A stretch of DNA of 64,000 bases from Wurfbainia villosa. Lineage: Eukaryota; Streptophyta; Magnoliopsida; Zingiberales; Zingiberaceae. This document shows positions 35,101 through 47,863 of this stretch, piece by piece. Location of the stretch: contig CM045988.1 of assembly GCA_025175895.1 (NCBI GenBank), positions 95,282,960 to 95,346,959 of the forward strand. The letters are read 5' to 3'. Position numbers and translations under genes: made by a program. Below the pieces are notes generated by a model that searched no databases, was not told where the DNA came from, and saw only the letters and a program-made list of their open reading frames with translations. Each line of letters opens with the position of its first letter. Position 1 is the stretch's first letter.

Positions 35101-38100
35101 AAGTTCAGTCGCCTAACACAGAAATTGTTGTTTCTAATATCTACATGCTAATATTGCAATGAGTTGGCTACATGTATTTTATTTTGCAATGATTGTAAAA
35201 CTCAGTTTGAACATTGCAGGTTTGACAGCAAGCGGTTTTGCAGAGATTGTAGAAGAAATGTTATTCGTGAATTCAAGGAGTTGAAGGAGCTGAAGCGTCT
35301 GCACAAAGAGCCTTGTTGCACTAGATGGTTTTGTGTTGCAGATTCAGCTTTCCAATATCAGGTTCGATTATGCTAGAGTTATCTGTGTTAATATCATAAT
35401 ATTCAGTGTCTCAATTTGTTTTTTCAATTTGTGTTAAAATGTTGAGTGGCAAGGCACCAGCTATCAGGAACTACTTTTAAACAGCTAGTAAATCTGTTTC
35501 GAGAGTGCAATCCAAAGTGGAAACTAACAGTTGACCTTGATATATTCACCTCTCAGGTAACAGAAGATACTGTTCGAGCTGACTGGCAGCAGTCTTTTCC
35601 TGATGCAATTGGAGCTTATCACCATTTTGAATGGGCAATTGGCACTGGAGAAGGACAAACTGACATTTTAGGCTTTGAAGATATTGGCTTGAATGGAAAG
35701 GTCCAAGTAACTGGACTTGATCTTGGTAGTTTCGATGCTTGCTATATCACACTTAGAGCTTGGAAACTTGACGGCCGTTGCACTGAACTCTCTGTAAAGG
35801 CTCATGCACTTAAGGGACGAGATTGTGTTCATCACAGGCTTATAGTTGGTGATGGTTTTGTGACAATAACAGAAGGGGTTAGCATTAGAAATTTCTTTGA
35901 ACATGCTGAGGAAGCTGATGAAGAAGAGGTATTTGCCATTGGAAATTGTTTATAAGCCTTATAAGGATGATATAGTCATCAGAGGGATCATTTGGACTAT
36001 TGCTCATGAAATTGTTTTAATCAATTGATATTATTTTTTGCTTCTTAATTTATCTACAAAAATAGGATGATGATGCAATGGAGAAAGATGGAAATGACGA
36101 AGATGGTTCCCGATCACAGAAGCATGCTAAGAGTCCTGAACTGGCGAGGGAGTTCCTTCTAGATGCTGCAACTGTTATATTCAAAGAACAGGTGCCTCTA
36201 ACTTATTCATGCCATCATTTCTGCTGCTGAGTTCATTTATCTTGTTGCATTAATCACACCTATACTTTAGACGTTAACACTGGAACTTATTTCAGATGTC
36301 TACAGTTGTTTTCCTGAGTTGTAATTCTATATATAGCTGATAATGACTATGATAACTCTCGCTTCAAATATAGATGATACTGCCATGCTGGTATTATGAG
36401 AATATACCTAACTTAATCTGTCACATCGCAATTTGTTGGGACAACCCTGTGCTGCATAAAATTTGGCACAAGCCCTAACTGGCACCCAGATTTAATATTG
36501 ATTGTGAAATGAGTTCCTCATTTTGATTTTTATTTTCTTTTCTTTTGGAAAAGGTTTCTCATTTTGAATTTTGTTGCTGATCATATTACTCTTATCAGAT
36601 CCATATTGAAACCACAACCCTGAAGTAGCCTTAAAAGAAAGAATTAGAAGCAGTGTAAAATATATAGTTTTTAAATCACAAACAACATTCAAGCTTCGTC
36701 CTGTAACTAAATGCCAATACTCTTCCAGGTTGAAAAAGCTTTCAGAGAAGGTACTGCACGACAAAATGCACACTGTATATTTGTTTGTCTCGCCCTAAAA
36801 ATGCTGGAAGAGCGCCTTCATGTTGCTTGCAAAGAAGTTATTACATTAGAAAAGCAGGTGATTCATTGTCTCTGGATCATAGATAGTTAAAAATTTAAAT
36901 CTTTTTTCTGTTACCTAATATTGCAAGGCTAAAAGACTGTGATTTCCCAGGTTCTTATATCTGAAATTATTGATTTTTTCTCAGACTAAACTTCTTGAGG
37001 AAGAAGAGAAAGAGAAACGTGAAGAAGAGGAACGCAAGGAGAGGAAAAAAACAAAAGAACGAGAAAAGAAACTTAGAAGAAAGGAGAGGCTAAAAGAAAA
37101 AGGCAGGGAGAGGGAAAGGAAGTTTACCGAATCTAAGTCACATGATTCTTTGCCTGCAGATTCAAGTATATCATCTATCAGTTCTCATGATGAATCATTT
37201 ATCATTGTGCATTCTGGGGATTCTATTGATGAACAAGGTGATAGTTCTATTATTCAAAACCCTGATTCCTGTGATAATATGGATGAGAAGTCCTCAGTCA
37301 TCAGTATGAATCATGAAACTTTGGAAGAATCTGACATTGATGGAAAATTCCATGTTAATAATGAGACTTCTGCATCTGAATACTCAAAATCATTAAGACG
37401 GAAACCAAGATCAAGGAAAGATTATCTTTCAGATCCAGCATCCAAATGGTACGATAGACACCAATGCTATAATAGCAGAGAGATTAGCAATCAACAAGAT
37501 GAAGCTGACGTTCATTTATGTTCTTCCAGAGGCACAAATAGTTTGCACAGGCTGTCAAAAGAAAGGTTTATGGCATAATCATAGAAACTGCAATGCTAAA
37601 AAGGTGAGAGATCAAGATAGACATGACTACCAGTCTTCTAGCTGTAATCAGCTGGAGGATTACAGTGAAAAGGCTGGTTATCATGTTTCAGTGAATAGAT
37701 TAGGGAAGCAGATAAAGATTGCCAATAAACCAGAACATGCAGTGCATTTGCCCAGGTCGTCCTATCAGAATGCTAAATATGGCATTGGTTATTATTTACC
37801 AGACAATTTTTCCTTTCAAAAAGGGAAACATGCTATTAATTCTCCAGGCAAAGAGATTTTCAGGAAGCTGGTTTGGGAGCCCCTGGATGCACGGAAAAAG
37901 GGTTCTAGAAACCAGTCTGATTCTCAACTGCCCATAATAACATGTTTGGGACCCTCCCAGGTCACAGGTTTTGGAAAAGGTGAAAGTGGTTGTCAGCGAC
38001 ATATTACACTTGAATCAGTTAGCGATGTATGCTCGACTAACCATTCTACCAGTTCAGAAAAATTAGCTACTATGATGAGTTGTGATGCTGTTGTTTCTCA

Positions 38101-39268
38101 GGATAATTTAGATAACTTTCATACTGGTACTGATGTTGCTTTTCAGGATAAACTTGGTCTCTTAAGAAAGAAAGAATATTATTCAAAGAATGATATAGAG
38201 GACAGTTTCAACCCTGCCAAGATCACTTCTTCTGATCCAGTAAGGAGCTCTTCTAGTTCAGATAACTGTTTTTCATGCCCTAGTGAGGGAGATAGCAGCA
38301 CTAGCTCTTCCAGTGGGCAAAATGCCGAGTCATCAGTAACTTCAGATTCTGAAGATGCTTCCCAACAATCTTGTGGTAGAGATGCATCAACACCCAATGG
38401 TGATTCTTTCCAAATATTGTTAGATGGATTTCCAGATAACAAGGGTAAGACAAATGGAGATGATGCTTTAGCAAGCTCTGTTGCAAGCTGCCCATCTGAG
38501 AACTGTTTGGAATGTGATTATCCTGTTGAAAATTCAGTTGTAGCTGGTGAATCCGATAATGAACAACCTGGATATGTTATAGCCGCTCCAATTAAACACA
38601 TGTTGCCAGGAGCAAACCATAATATGAATCTGCCGTATATTTCCTCTCCATCCTTGGGCTACCATACCTGGAACATCAATCTTTGGCCACAAGCTTGTAA
38701 TGGATTCACGACATATCCTCAGGCAAACCATTATTTGCTCCCAAATCATCTTGGATGTTGTCCTTTAACAACCAGGCAATCTGATTTCACTATTCATTAC
38801 AATCCTGTGCAACCTGTAGCCTTATCTGTTTTTGATGCAAACAAAGAATTCTTGTATCCAACAGGTAACAGAACGAATGTTGGAACCTTTAAAGAACAAA
38901 AGGATCATCACCAATCCTGTGGGTTTCAGCAATTACACTCTCCTATTGAGCCGATAGGCCACGAGAGGTCATTTTCTAATAGACAAGTGCCATCAAGATC
39001 TCCGTCTGCAGAAAACTGCATTGGTGAACATTGTGCCAAGCTAAACAATGAACATTCGCCCTTCTCTTTATTCCACTATGGTGGTCCTGTAGATGGCAAC
39101 ACAGTTGGATTGAATGCAAAACCACATTCTCTGAAAGACGAAACTAGTGGACACACAATCTCCAACATAACCACAGCTCAGGGTCAGGTTTACTCAAAAG
39201 AAGAAATAAAGGTCGAAGAGTATTGTTTATTTTCTTCTAGACACGATGCAAGATTTTCATTCTTCTGA
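32151..39268 (+). CDS. Plant-conserved protein labelled stress response NST1-like, with one frame break
   Basis: Long plant protein of unproven function; relatives are usually annotated as stress response NST1-like. Exons: 32151-32264, 32841-33185, 33403-33662, 35220-35361, 35557-35928, 36066-36191, 36729-36857, 36985-39268. The joined length is 3772 bases, one more than a multiple of three; removing one base gives 1256 aa. The N-terminal half is Cys/His-rich (YCSRCNGLL, RFCRDCRRN, CCTRWFC) and may bind metal. A conserved middle follows (AYHHFEWAIGTGEG, GRCTELSVKAHALKG, SPELAREFLLDAATVIFKEQ), then a strongly charged Glu/Lys/Arg coiled coil starting LLEEEEKEKREEEERKERK. The Ser/Asn-rich tail ends in RFSFF, as in relatives. 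The frame changes within about 37545-37576, where one extra base is inferred. Confidence 0.85.
32265..32840 (+). other. Intron 1 of the NST1-like gene
   Basis: T-rich 576-base intron following the 38-codon first exon that ends DSISFDQLQK. Nothing else seen. Confidence 0.7.
33663..35219 (+). other. Intron 3 of the NST1-like gene
   Basis: AT-rich 1.56-kb intron splitting an Arg codon. No embedded element recognised. Confidence 0.7.
36192..36728 (+). other. Intron 6 of the NST1-like gene
   Basis: A 537-base intron between exons ending VIFKEQ and starting VEKAFREGTARQN. No internal feature recognised. Confidence 0.75.
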
Positions 39269-40651
39269 TGCAGTTCGAGCATGCTATTTAGACTTCTCTG
39301 CTCTAGTTGTGAAGGCGTGATCAGTCGTAGCCCATGAAAAACAATCTTCCTCATTGGTTGGTGTTTCCGGTTTATGCTTCCTGTTACGGATTGTAAAAAG
39401 GAAATCTTTGAGTGATATAGTTTTATCGCTTGCTTCCTTCAGACCAGTACTGGATTGGTATAAGTTTCCCATCATGAATGAAAATTGATTTATTACTTGA
39501 GTATCAAATTCGTAGATCTATGTCTTCACGCTTCGTTGGCGAGCCAAAATATTTGCTTCTTTGTATTAGCATTACAATAGACGACTTACAATGCTTTGCA
39601 GATGTTTTATTTGCATTATGCAAATACTTAATTACATGGTTCTAGGCTTCTAGCTTATATACACGAGGAGATAAATAACACACTATCCGCATGTTTATCG
39701 AAGAAAGATTACCGTATTTGAAATGAGAAGAATTAGATCGAGATTTTAATTCTGGCTCAACAAAATTAAACCTTCCGATTCAATTAGTTTTTTTTTAATA
39801 AACGTATTGTAATTTACTTATAAATAAACTTATGTCCTTAATATTTTCTCTAAATTTTAAATTAGTTATTTTAATATTTAAATTACCTACGGTAAATTTT
39901 TTAAAGGATAATTTGATGAACGGAATGTTTGTTAATATGGAGCCTTAACAAAGGATCTATTGTATGCTTGTTTTGTATTGTACGTAGTTTTATTAAAGGA
40001 TAATTTACACCTTTAGGAAGTGGGGATAAATTGCACTTGACTTTAGTGCAGAAAGGAATTTCAACCTTTAATATTTTTAAAAAATTATTTGGTTGGATCG
40101 ATTTAATTGATTTTTAAAATCCATAATTTAAATTGAATCTATTTAATTGAAATAATTGATATTAAAAAAAAAACTTCCGAACTAATCAAATTGCATTTCA
40201 AAATTAATTTAGTCGAATAATTATTTTAAACCGAAAATTTTGTTCATCCCCAATTTCACTGTCCATATATATAATTAAAGTGCAAGGAAAGAAAAAGAAT
40301 TCAGACTGGTAAAAAGTCGAAAACAAAATTTACACTCCTGAGTCTTGAAAATAATTTGTCTTCGATCAACAGAAATTTCTAATTTATCCCATAAAATTCC
40401 CACTTTTTATATATATTTTTTCAATTTTACAATTCATGGCCGTGTAGTTCTGACACTTCAGTTTTTCGATTACTTCCCACTTTATCTCATGTCCCTTGGA
40501 ATGTTCGTTGGTTAAAACAACATAAATGTTTTTTCAAGTTCAAATTTTTTTTTTTATTATTTTGATCCACGAATTAAAAATATAATTTTTTATAATTTAT
40601 TTTTTTTATCATCATAAAAAAATCGACAATGAAAATGAAAAATATTAAAAC
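39269..40651. other. Intergenic region left of the copia element
   Basis: Contains the 3' UTR of the NST1-like gene, then AT-rich DNA with no recognised coding sequence up to the retrotransposon's target-site duplication. Confidence 0.65.
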
Positions 40652-40876
40652 TATTATGAGTAGTTTAAGTTATTAATTGGATGTCTATGAGTAACCTTTT
40701 AAGGTTACCATAGTAAATAAAAACTTTTTTTTAATTTCTTTTATTTCTATACATATATATATATATACATGTATCTTTGTAAAAGAAGATGAAATAGATT
40801 GAACGAAAGGAATAAGAATTATTTCTCTTTTCTTCTCTAAAAGATATTCTTTTTATTTTCTTGATATTTCATAACA
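40652..40876 (+). repeat. 5' LTR of the copia element
   Basis: 225 bases starting TATTATGAG and ending ATTTCATAACA. The inverted ends are imperfect (TATTATG against CATAACA), because the first dinucleotide is TA rather than TG. Contains a TATA-rich run that may serve as promoter. Confidence 0.93.
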
Positions 40877-40878
40877 CG

Positions 40879-40890
40879 TTATCAGCACGA
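40879..40890 (+). other. Putative primer-binding site of the copia element
   Basis: TTATCAGCACGA directly follows the 5' LTR after two bases. It differs from the common plant initiator-Met type (TGGTATCAGAGC) and lacks the leading TGG, so priming may use an internal tRNA region; the tRNA was not identified. Confidence 0.5.
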
Positions 40891-41477
40891 ATTTTGCTCA
40901 ATTTTTATACAACTTCAACATCAAAGTTTATTCTCGATAATTAATCACAACTTTGAGCTTTTGTCATCTTAAAAATTCTACTTTGATAGGATTAGATTTC
41001 TTTAAAATATTAGAAAATAATTATGTGACATATTAATTTTTATTTCTAACAATATCATATATAAGAATTGATAGTTCATATAACTGATTATTATTGTCCA
41101 AAATTATTATTAATAATTTGTGATAAATTCCATATAATTATGCATGACTAATATTAGAACTAGTGACATGATATTAAATATTTTCTTTTTATTTTCTTGT
41201 TTGAATAAATCAAGATTTTTGACCTAATGATCACACATTAATAACTTAGGAATTTGAATAATTTATTAAATGATAAGATTATTTCAAAATTATCAACTTG
41301 TTTTATTATTAACCTTTATAAATCATAAGGTGAAGTAGGTCGTAATTTTTTCATTGAATCAAAAAAAATATATTAAGATACACTTGTTGAATTTTTTTTT
41401 AATTCTTATTCTATATTGTTTTATTTTTACGCCTATATAAATCTTATTCTAATTTTATGCTTATGTGTTAGTATTTT

Positions 41478-42340
41478 ATGGCAAATCTCACCAAACTTGA
41501 GTTTGTGGCTCTTGACATTTCGGGAAAAAATTACTTATCATGGATCCTTGATGCTGAAATCCATTTGAATGCAAATGGACTCGGAGAAACAATTAAAGAA
41601 AATAATAAAGAAACTTTACAAAATCGAGCTAAGGCAATGATTTTTCTCCGTCATCACCTCCACGAAGATTTAAAAATTGAGTATTTAACAGTAAAAGATC
41701 CACTTGAGTTATGAAAAAGTTTAGAGGAAAGGTTTAATCACCAAAAAAACAGTAATACTTCCTAAAACTCGTTATGATTGGATTCATTTGCGATTCCAAG
41801 ATTTTAAATCCGTGAGTGAATACAATTCAGCCGTTTTTAAAATCAGTTCTAAATTAAAGTTATGTGGAGAGAATATTACTGATTATGATATGTTAGAGAA
41901 AACACTCTCCACTTTTCATGCCTCGAATATGCTCCTGCAACAGCAATATCGAGAGAAAGGTTTCAAGAAATATTCTGAACTAATTTCTTGTTTGCTTGTG
42001 GCTAAACAAAATAATGAGTTATTAATGAAAAATCATGAATCTCGTCCAACTGGCTCTAGTCCATTCCCTGAAGTGAATGCGATAACTCATAACAATTCTG
42101 GACATGGACGAGGACGCGGCCGTGGTCATGGTCGTAGTCGTGGTCGTGCCCGTGCGTGTAATGATCATGGTGGACATACAAACAACCAAAAGTGGAAATA
42201 TAATGATAAAAAATAAGAAAAAAATGGATCTACTCAGAATGTTGAGAATAAATGCTACCGATGTGGGGTGATTGGACATTGGTCACGTACCTGTCGTCGA
42301 GCTTTATCAAGCCTCGTTGAAGGGAAAGGATAAAAATGTA
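41478..42340 (+). pseudogene. copia gag, broken
   Basis: Starts MANLTKLEFVALDISGKNYL, the usual opening of plant copia Gag, and ends with an Arg/Gly-rich tract and a CCHC zinc knuckle (CYRCGVIGHWSRTC, about 42251-42292). Broken by TGA at 41712-41714, a one-base slip in the A-run at about 41743-41750, and TAA at 42214-42216. In the family, Gag forms the virus-like particle that packages element RNA. Confidence 0.9.
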
Positions 42341-42535
42341 GAGATAAATGTCTTATATCAAAATAATGACTCTAATAATATTTTTGAGGGTCTTGAAAAT
42401 TTACCCCAATTAGAAGTTGGTGACTTTCTTGAGAATACTGAATATGGTGATTTTAATTAATGTAATTATTTTTATTTCTCAATATTTATAATAAATTCAA
42501 ACTTATTGCTAATTTTTTTATTTTTTTGAAGACAT

Positions 42536-45500
42536 ATGGATATTATTGGGTCAAAGATTGAAGATGAGAATCTCTGTTTTGTAGACAGTGCAACTACACA
42601 TATAATTCTCAAAAGTAAAAGATATTTCTCTCATCTTATCATGCAAAAACAAAATGTGAATACTATATCTGGTAGTGTAACCTTAATCGAAGGCTCCGGA
42701 AGAGCAAATATTTTACTACCAGGAGAAACAAATTTCTTGATCAATAATGCATTGTATTCACCCAAGTCCCATAAAAATTTATTAAGTTTCAAAGATATTC
42801 GCCTTAATGGTCATCATATAGAAACAACTAATATGGGAAATAATGAGTATTTGTGCATTACTAATGTTAAAATAGGGCATAAACAAGTTTTGGAAAGACT
42901 ATCTGTCTTCTCTTCAGGCCTTTATTATATATACATTAAACCAATTGAAATAAATGTTGTAGTAAACCAGAAGTTTACTAGTCAAAATGAATTCCTTTTA
43001 TGACATGATAGATTGAGTCATCCTGGATATGTAATGATGTGACGTATTGTGGAACATTCTTCTGGACATCCATTGAAGAACCAGAAGATTTTTCAATCAA
43101 ATGAATTCTCATGTGTTGCATGTTATCAAGGCAAATTAATAGTAAAGGCCTCACCGAGTAAGATTGAATTTGAATGTCCTATATTTTTAAATCGAATTCA
43201 AGGTGATATATGTGGACCAATTCACCCACAATGTGGACCATTTAGATATTTTATGGTTTTAATAGATGCATCTACAAGATGGTCACATGTGTGCTTATAT
43301 CAACTCGAAACCTGGCATTTTCGAGATTACTTGCTCAAATAATTCGATTACGTGCACATTTTCCTGATTATCCCATTAAAACAATTCGCCTTGATAATGC
43401 TGGAGAGTTTACTTCTCAAGCATTTAATGACTATTGCATGTCTATTGATATAAAGATTGAACATCCTGTAGCTTATGTTCATACCCAAAATGGTCTAGCA
43501 GAATCATTTATTAAACGCCTTCAATTAATAGCAAGACAATTACTGTTGAAATCCAAGCTTCCTGTTCATGCTTGGGGACATGCAATCTTACATGCAGCAA
43601 CACTAGTTCGCATCCGACCCACTAATTCTCAAATTTCTCCTTTCCAATTGGTCTCTGGAAGAGAACTTAATATCTCTCATTTACGAACTTTTGGTTGTGC
43701 AGTCTATGTCCCCATTACTCCTCCTCATAGAACAAAAATGGGGTCTCAAAGGAAATTAGACATTTATATTGGTTTTGATTCTCAGTCCATTATCAAATAT
43801 CTTGAACCTATGACAAGAGATGTTTTTACTGCTATATTTCTTGATTGTCGATTTGATGAAGCATTTTTTCCAACTTTAGGGGGTAATAATACTAGTAAAG
43901 AAAAGATAGAAAAAGAGATTATATGGAGTAATTCATCCTTATGCCATTTTGATCCTCGCACAAAACAATGTGAACTAGAAGTTCAACGGATCATTCATTT
44001 GCAACAGATTGCAAATCAATTGCCAGATAATTTCTCTGATCCAAAACGAGTAACAAAATCACATATTCCAGCAGAAAATGCTCCTATTAGAATTGATGTC
44101 TTTGAAAGACCTCTCTCAACAAATGAATCCAAACCATGCCTGAAGCGTGGAAGACCAACAGATTCTAAAGATAAAAACCCTCGAAAGAAAAAGGGAACGC
44201 ATGAACAAATTGATCGTATAGAAAAAGAAAATAAGTCAATCCAAGAAGAAAAACTTCTAGAAGAAGTTGAAATAGATAATCAAGAAATATCAATAAATTA
44301 CATTTCTACAATGAAAACATGGGATCGAACAAATACAAATATTGATGATATATTTGTATATAATATGGCAAATGATATTTTGAGTGAAAATAAGGATTTT
44401 GAACCCATGACTTTAAAAGAATGTCAATCAAGAGAAGATTGGCTAAAGTGGAAAGAAGCAATTCAAACAGAATTAACATCTCTCTGTAAATATGAAGTTT
44501 TTGGGCTCATTGTCAAAACACCTAAAGATGTTAAACCAATAGGATACAAATGAGTATTCGTACGAAAAAGAAATGAAAAAAATGAGATTGTGCGATATAA
44601 AGCCCGACTAGTTGCACAAGGTTTTTCGCAACAACCTGTAATTGATTATGAAGAAACATACTCTCCTGTAATTGATGCTATTACTTTTCATTATCTTATT
44701 GGTTTAATAGCACAGAAAAGACTTCATATGCAGATGATGGATGTCGTTACAACATATTTATATGGTGCACTAGATAATGACATATATATGAAAGTCCCAG
44801 AAGGACTAAAGATTACAAAAACATGCAATTCTTGAGAATTATTTTCTATTAGATTACAAAGATCTTTGTATGGTTTAAAAAATAACTGCATTTAACGTGC
44901 TCATAATCGTCTTAGTGAATATTTGCTAAAGGATGGTTATACAAATAACCATATTTGCCCATGTGTTTTTATAAAGAAATTTGGACATGATTTTATAATA
45001 ATCGTTGTTTATGTTGATAACTTAAATATTATTGGCTCTCCTGAAGAGATCTCTAATGCAATAAACTATTTAAAGAAAGAGTTCGAAATGAAAGATCTCG
45101 GTAAAACTAAATTTTGTCTCACTGCAAAGTACTTAAAGAATGAAATTTTTGTTCATCAATCAACTTATACTGAGAAAGTTTTAAAACGATTTAATATGGA
45201 CAATTCATATCCATTAACTAATCCAATGATTGTTCGGTCACTTGATATACATAAGGATCATTTTCGTCCTCAAAATGAAAATGAGAAAATTCTTGGTCCT
45301 GAAGTGTCATACTTAAGTGCAATTGGTGCTTTAATGTACCTTGCTAATAATACTCGACCTGATATTGCTTTTGCTGTAAATTTATTAGCAATATATAGTT
45401 CTACTCCAACCAGAAGACATTGGAATGGAATTAAACATATTTTTCGATATCTCCGTGGAACAATTGATATGGGTCTATTCTACCCGTATGAACCAAATGC

Positions 45501-46005
45501 ACAATTAATTGGGTATGCAGATGTAGGATATTTATCAGATCCACACAAAGCTAGGTCACAAACTGGATATGTATTTACATATGGTGGCACAACAATATCT
45601 TGGAGATCTATGAAACAAACTATAACAGCTATATCATCAAATCATGCTGAAATAATTGCAATTCATGAGGCAAGTCGTGAATGTGTATGGCTTAGAGCAA
45701 TGACTAATCATATTCAGGAGTCATGTAGTTTGTTAATAAACAAGAAGACTCCAACGATACTTCATGAAGATAATGCTGTTTGCATAACCCAATTAAAAGG
45801 TGGATATATCAAAGGTGATAGGACGAAACATATCTCCCTAAAATTATTTTTCACACATGATTTAATACAGAGTGGAGACATTGATGTACACAAAATTCAA
45901 TCAAGTGATAATCCTGCAGATTTGTTCACAAAATCATTACCCACAACAACATTTGAGAAGTTGATCCATAAGATTGGAATGCGACGTTATAGAAATATTA
46001 AGTAA
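42536..46005 (+). pseudogene. copia pol (protease, integrase, reverse transcriptase, RNase H), broken
   Basis: Protease motif DSATTHIIL lies near 42582. The GAG-pre-integrase HDRLSHPG segment comes next, followed by the integrase core (RIQGDICGP, RLDNAGEFTSQAFNDYC, HTQNGLAESF). Reverse transcriptase has RYKARLVAQGFSQ and the active-site region YVDNLNIIG, and RNase H has SWRSMKQTITAISSNHAE. Stops lie at 43001-43003, 43040-43042, 44551-44553, 44833-44835 and 44893-44895, with a frame slip near 43294-43305. The second active-site Asp of reverse transcriptase is Asn (codon 45019-45021). Non-functional. Confidence 0.92.
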
Positions 46006-46155
46006 TGTCATTAACAGGGGGAGTTTTTATATCGAAATACATGTATAAAGAAGGATGCACTCTTTTTCCTTTACTAGGATTTTTATCTCACTGGGTTTTT
46101 CTCTAGTAAGGTTTTAATAAGACATATTCTTTATAAAATAGACATCCAAGGGGAG

Positions 46156-46390
46156 TATTATGAATAGTTTAAGTTATTGATTGGATGTCTATGAGTAACC
46201 TTTTAAGGTTACCATAGTAAATAAAAACGTTTTTTTATTTCTTTTATTTCTATACATATATATATATATATATATATACATACATGTATCTTTGTAAAAG
46301 AAGATGAAATAGATTGAACGAAAGGAATAAGAATTATTCCTCTTTTATTCTCTAAAAGATATTTTTTTATTTTCTTGATATTTCATAACA
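46156..46390 (+). repeat. 3' LTR of the copia element
   Basis: 235 bases matching the 5' LTR, longer because of a longer AT run at about 46254-46280. Same TA...CA termini. Confidence 0.93.
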
Positions 46391-46559
46391 AAAACGAATA
46401 TAATCTACAATTTTTTTTTAATTTCAAATTTTAACTGCACCACCCACAATTTCTTTTTCCCAAGTTGCCCCTTGATTATGTATTAATTATAAAACCTAAA
46501 AAGCCGCTGAGCGGAGTATTGATTTCTTTTATATTATATTATATTTTTTTATTTTGCAG

Positions 46560-46740
46560 GAGAGAGTATTGATTCAACGATAAAATTATTATTTTTTAAT
46601 CAATAAATCACGAATTCAAATTCTGAAAATAATTTTATATATAAAAAAAATAAAACTACGTATACCTTGTGACCAAAAAATTACGAATTCAAATTCTGAA
46701 AATAATTTTTTATAAAAAAATAAAATAAAATTGTTTATAA
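46560..46740 (+). repeat. Degenerate Au-type SINE, plus a partial second copy
   Basis: 46570-46665 aligns by eye with the SINE at 51223-51391: a CAACGATAAAATTATT box-A region, a GAATTCAAATTC box-B region, and a following AAAACTACGTATAC. A second partial copy of the box-B part starts at about 46667 (GTGACCAAAAAATTACGAATTC). No target duplication was found, so these are old. Confidence 0.55.
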
Positions 46741-47225
46741 TAAATTCTTTTTTCGATATCGCGTGTAGGGGAAGCTACACCAAGTTATAGTTTTTTTATT
46801 TTTTGTTTTGTACAATGGGCCTCTAATGATGGGCCGAAACTGAAGCAAGGCCGTGAACGACTTCGGCTTCGGGGCACAGGTTTCTTGTATTCAAGTCCGT
46901 CGTTCCATTCGTTCTTGACCGGTAGCTCCTCAATCACCTCCTTATTGGTGTTTGGCTCTCTCTCTTGAAGTGGCACAACTCGGTACATCTAGCTTGTTGA
47001 TCGTTTTTTTGTTCTTCTGATCACTACGGTGAGATCTCGATTTCAAGTTTTCTGTCGTTTGCAGTTTCAGTGATCTACTTCAATTTCGTTTTCTAGAATT
47101 CGCATTGCGTTTCGCTTGGGCGGAACCCTAGTTGCATTTGTTATTCGGATTTTGTCGAACTGTGGTGCGCTTGCTGGTTGTTTGTAGATCCTGTCATGTA
47201 TTTGCTTGCTTTATCGGCGATCTAA
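46741..47225 (+). promoter_or_regulatory. Promoter and leader region of the twin-CX9C gene
   Basis: Base composition rises in GC from about 46800, and the stretch before the ATG at 47226 has a typical CT-rich plant leader with a possible intron. No TATA box can be named with confidence. Confidence 0.35.
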
Positions 47226-47720
47226 ATGAAGGAGAGACAGACTGTTTCTACGTTGAAGCGTGTATTGCTTAATTGTGCTTCTCAGGTTGGTAAAAATTAG
47301 TCATCCGAACTTAACCAGTTAGGATATTATGTTCCTTTGCTACTATTTATTTATTTTTTTAACGTTTCTTCAGTCAAAGGAATATGGGTTGTGCATTGCA
47401 AAAAAAGTTCCAGAGATAGAACGTGATATGTGTTTGAATGAATTCCTTGCACTAAAAGCATGCATGCAGAACACGGTACCTGAACGATTTTTCTTTCAAA
47501 AGAACATTTTCATGATTGTGAATCATCTTGGAGTTTGCAGAATAATTATCGCACCATGAATTTCTATCTTTCCCTCCTAAACATTACTTTACTGATGCGA
47601 ACAAAATTTATTGATCCTGAAGATCCGAAACAAGGTGTAAAATTGACTGAGGCACAAGTTAAGCTATTTGGAGTCCCCTTTAAACTCTTGGATATCCTAG
47701 AAGCAGGAAGACTAAGTTGA
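47226..47720 (+). CDS. Twin-CX9C protein, NDUFAF8-like (complex I assembly factor); 3' end uncertain
   Basis: Small mitochondrial intermembrane-space type protein. Exon 1 is 47226-47285 (20 codons, ending LLNCASQ) and exon 2 is 47374-47475 (34 codons). The spliced product has two CX9C motifs: CASQSKEYGLC and CLNEFLALKAC. Such helical hairpins are oxidised by the MIA40 pathway, and this arrangement resembles plant homologues of NDUFAF8. After ACMQNT the gene could splice at 47476 to 47541 and read to a stop at 47720, giving a tail ending ILEAGRLS, or read straight on to 47559; relatives end soon after QNT. The first two exons are well supported and the terminus is not. It lies only a few hundred bases upstream of RMC1 in the same direction. 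Confidence 0.72.
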
Positions 47721-47863
47721 TTATTGGTTTGAAACTCAAGCGTATTAAGCAGGTTTTGTTACAGACCTTATTTTTCTCCTAATATTGTTTGTGTCATTTA
47801 TCTGTAAATGAGCATATAAAGCGACAGGTTTCCTGGCTAGAGTTTCTAAGCTCCAAGTACACT

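Larger units (their letters stand above)
40652..46390 (+). mobile_element. Ty1/copia LTR retrotransposon, full-length but inactivated
   Basis: 5.74-kb element bounded by two LTRs (40652-40876 and 46156-46390) and a 5-bp target duplication AAAAC (40647-40651 and 46391-46395). Internal order is gag, protease, integrase, reverse transcriptase, RNase H, which defines the copia superfamily. A polypurine tract (CCAAGGGGAG, about 46146-46155) abuts the 3' LTR. Coding regions carry several stops, two or more frame slips and an altered reverse-transcriptase active site, so it cannot move by itself. The LTRs differ at roughly seven positions plus AT-run length, so the insertion is not very recent. Confidence 0.95.

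Noticed and set aside
35446..35556. Upstream extension of NST1-like exon 5
   Set aside because: Family sequence joins FQYQ directly to VTEDTV at 35557, after a good acceptor; the extension is intronic read-through.
36970..36984. Alternative earlier start of NST1-like exon 8
   Set aside because: The TTTTTTCTCAG acceptor places the exon start at 36985, giving the correct phase after exon 7.
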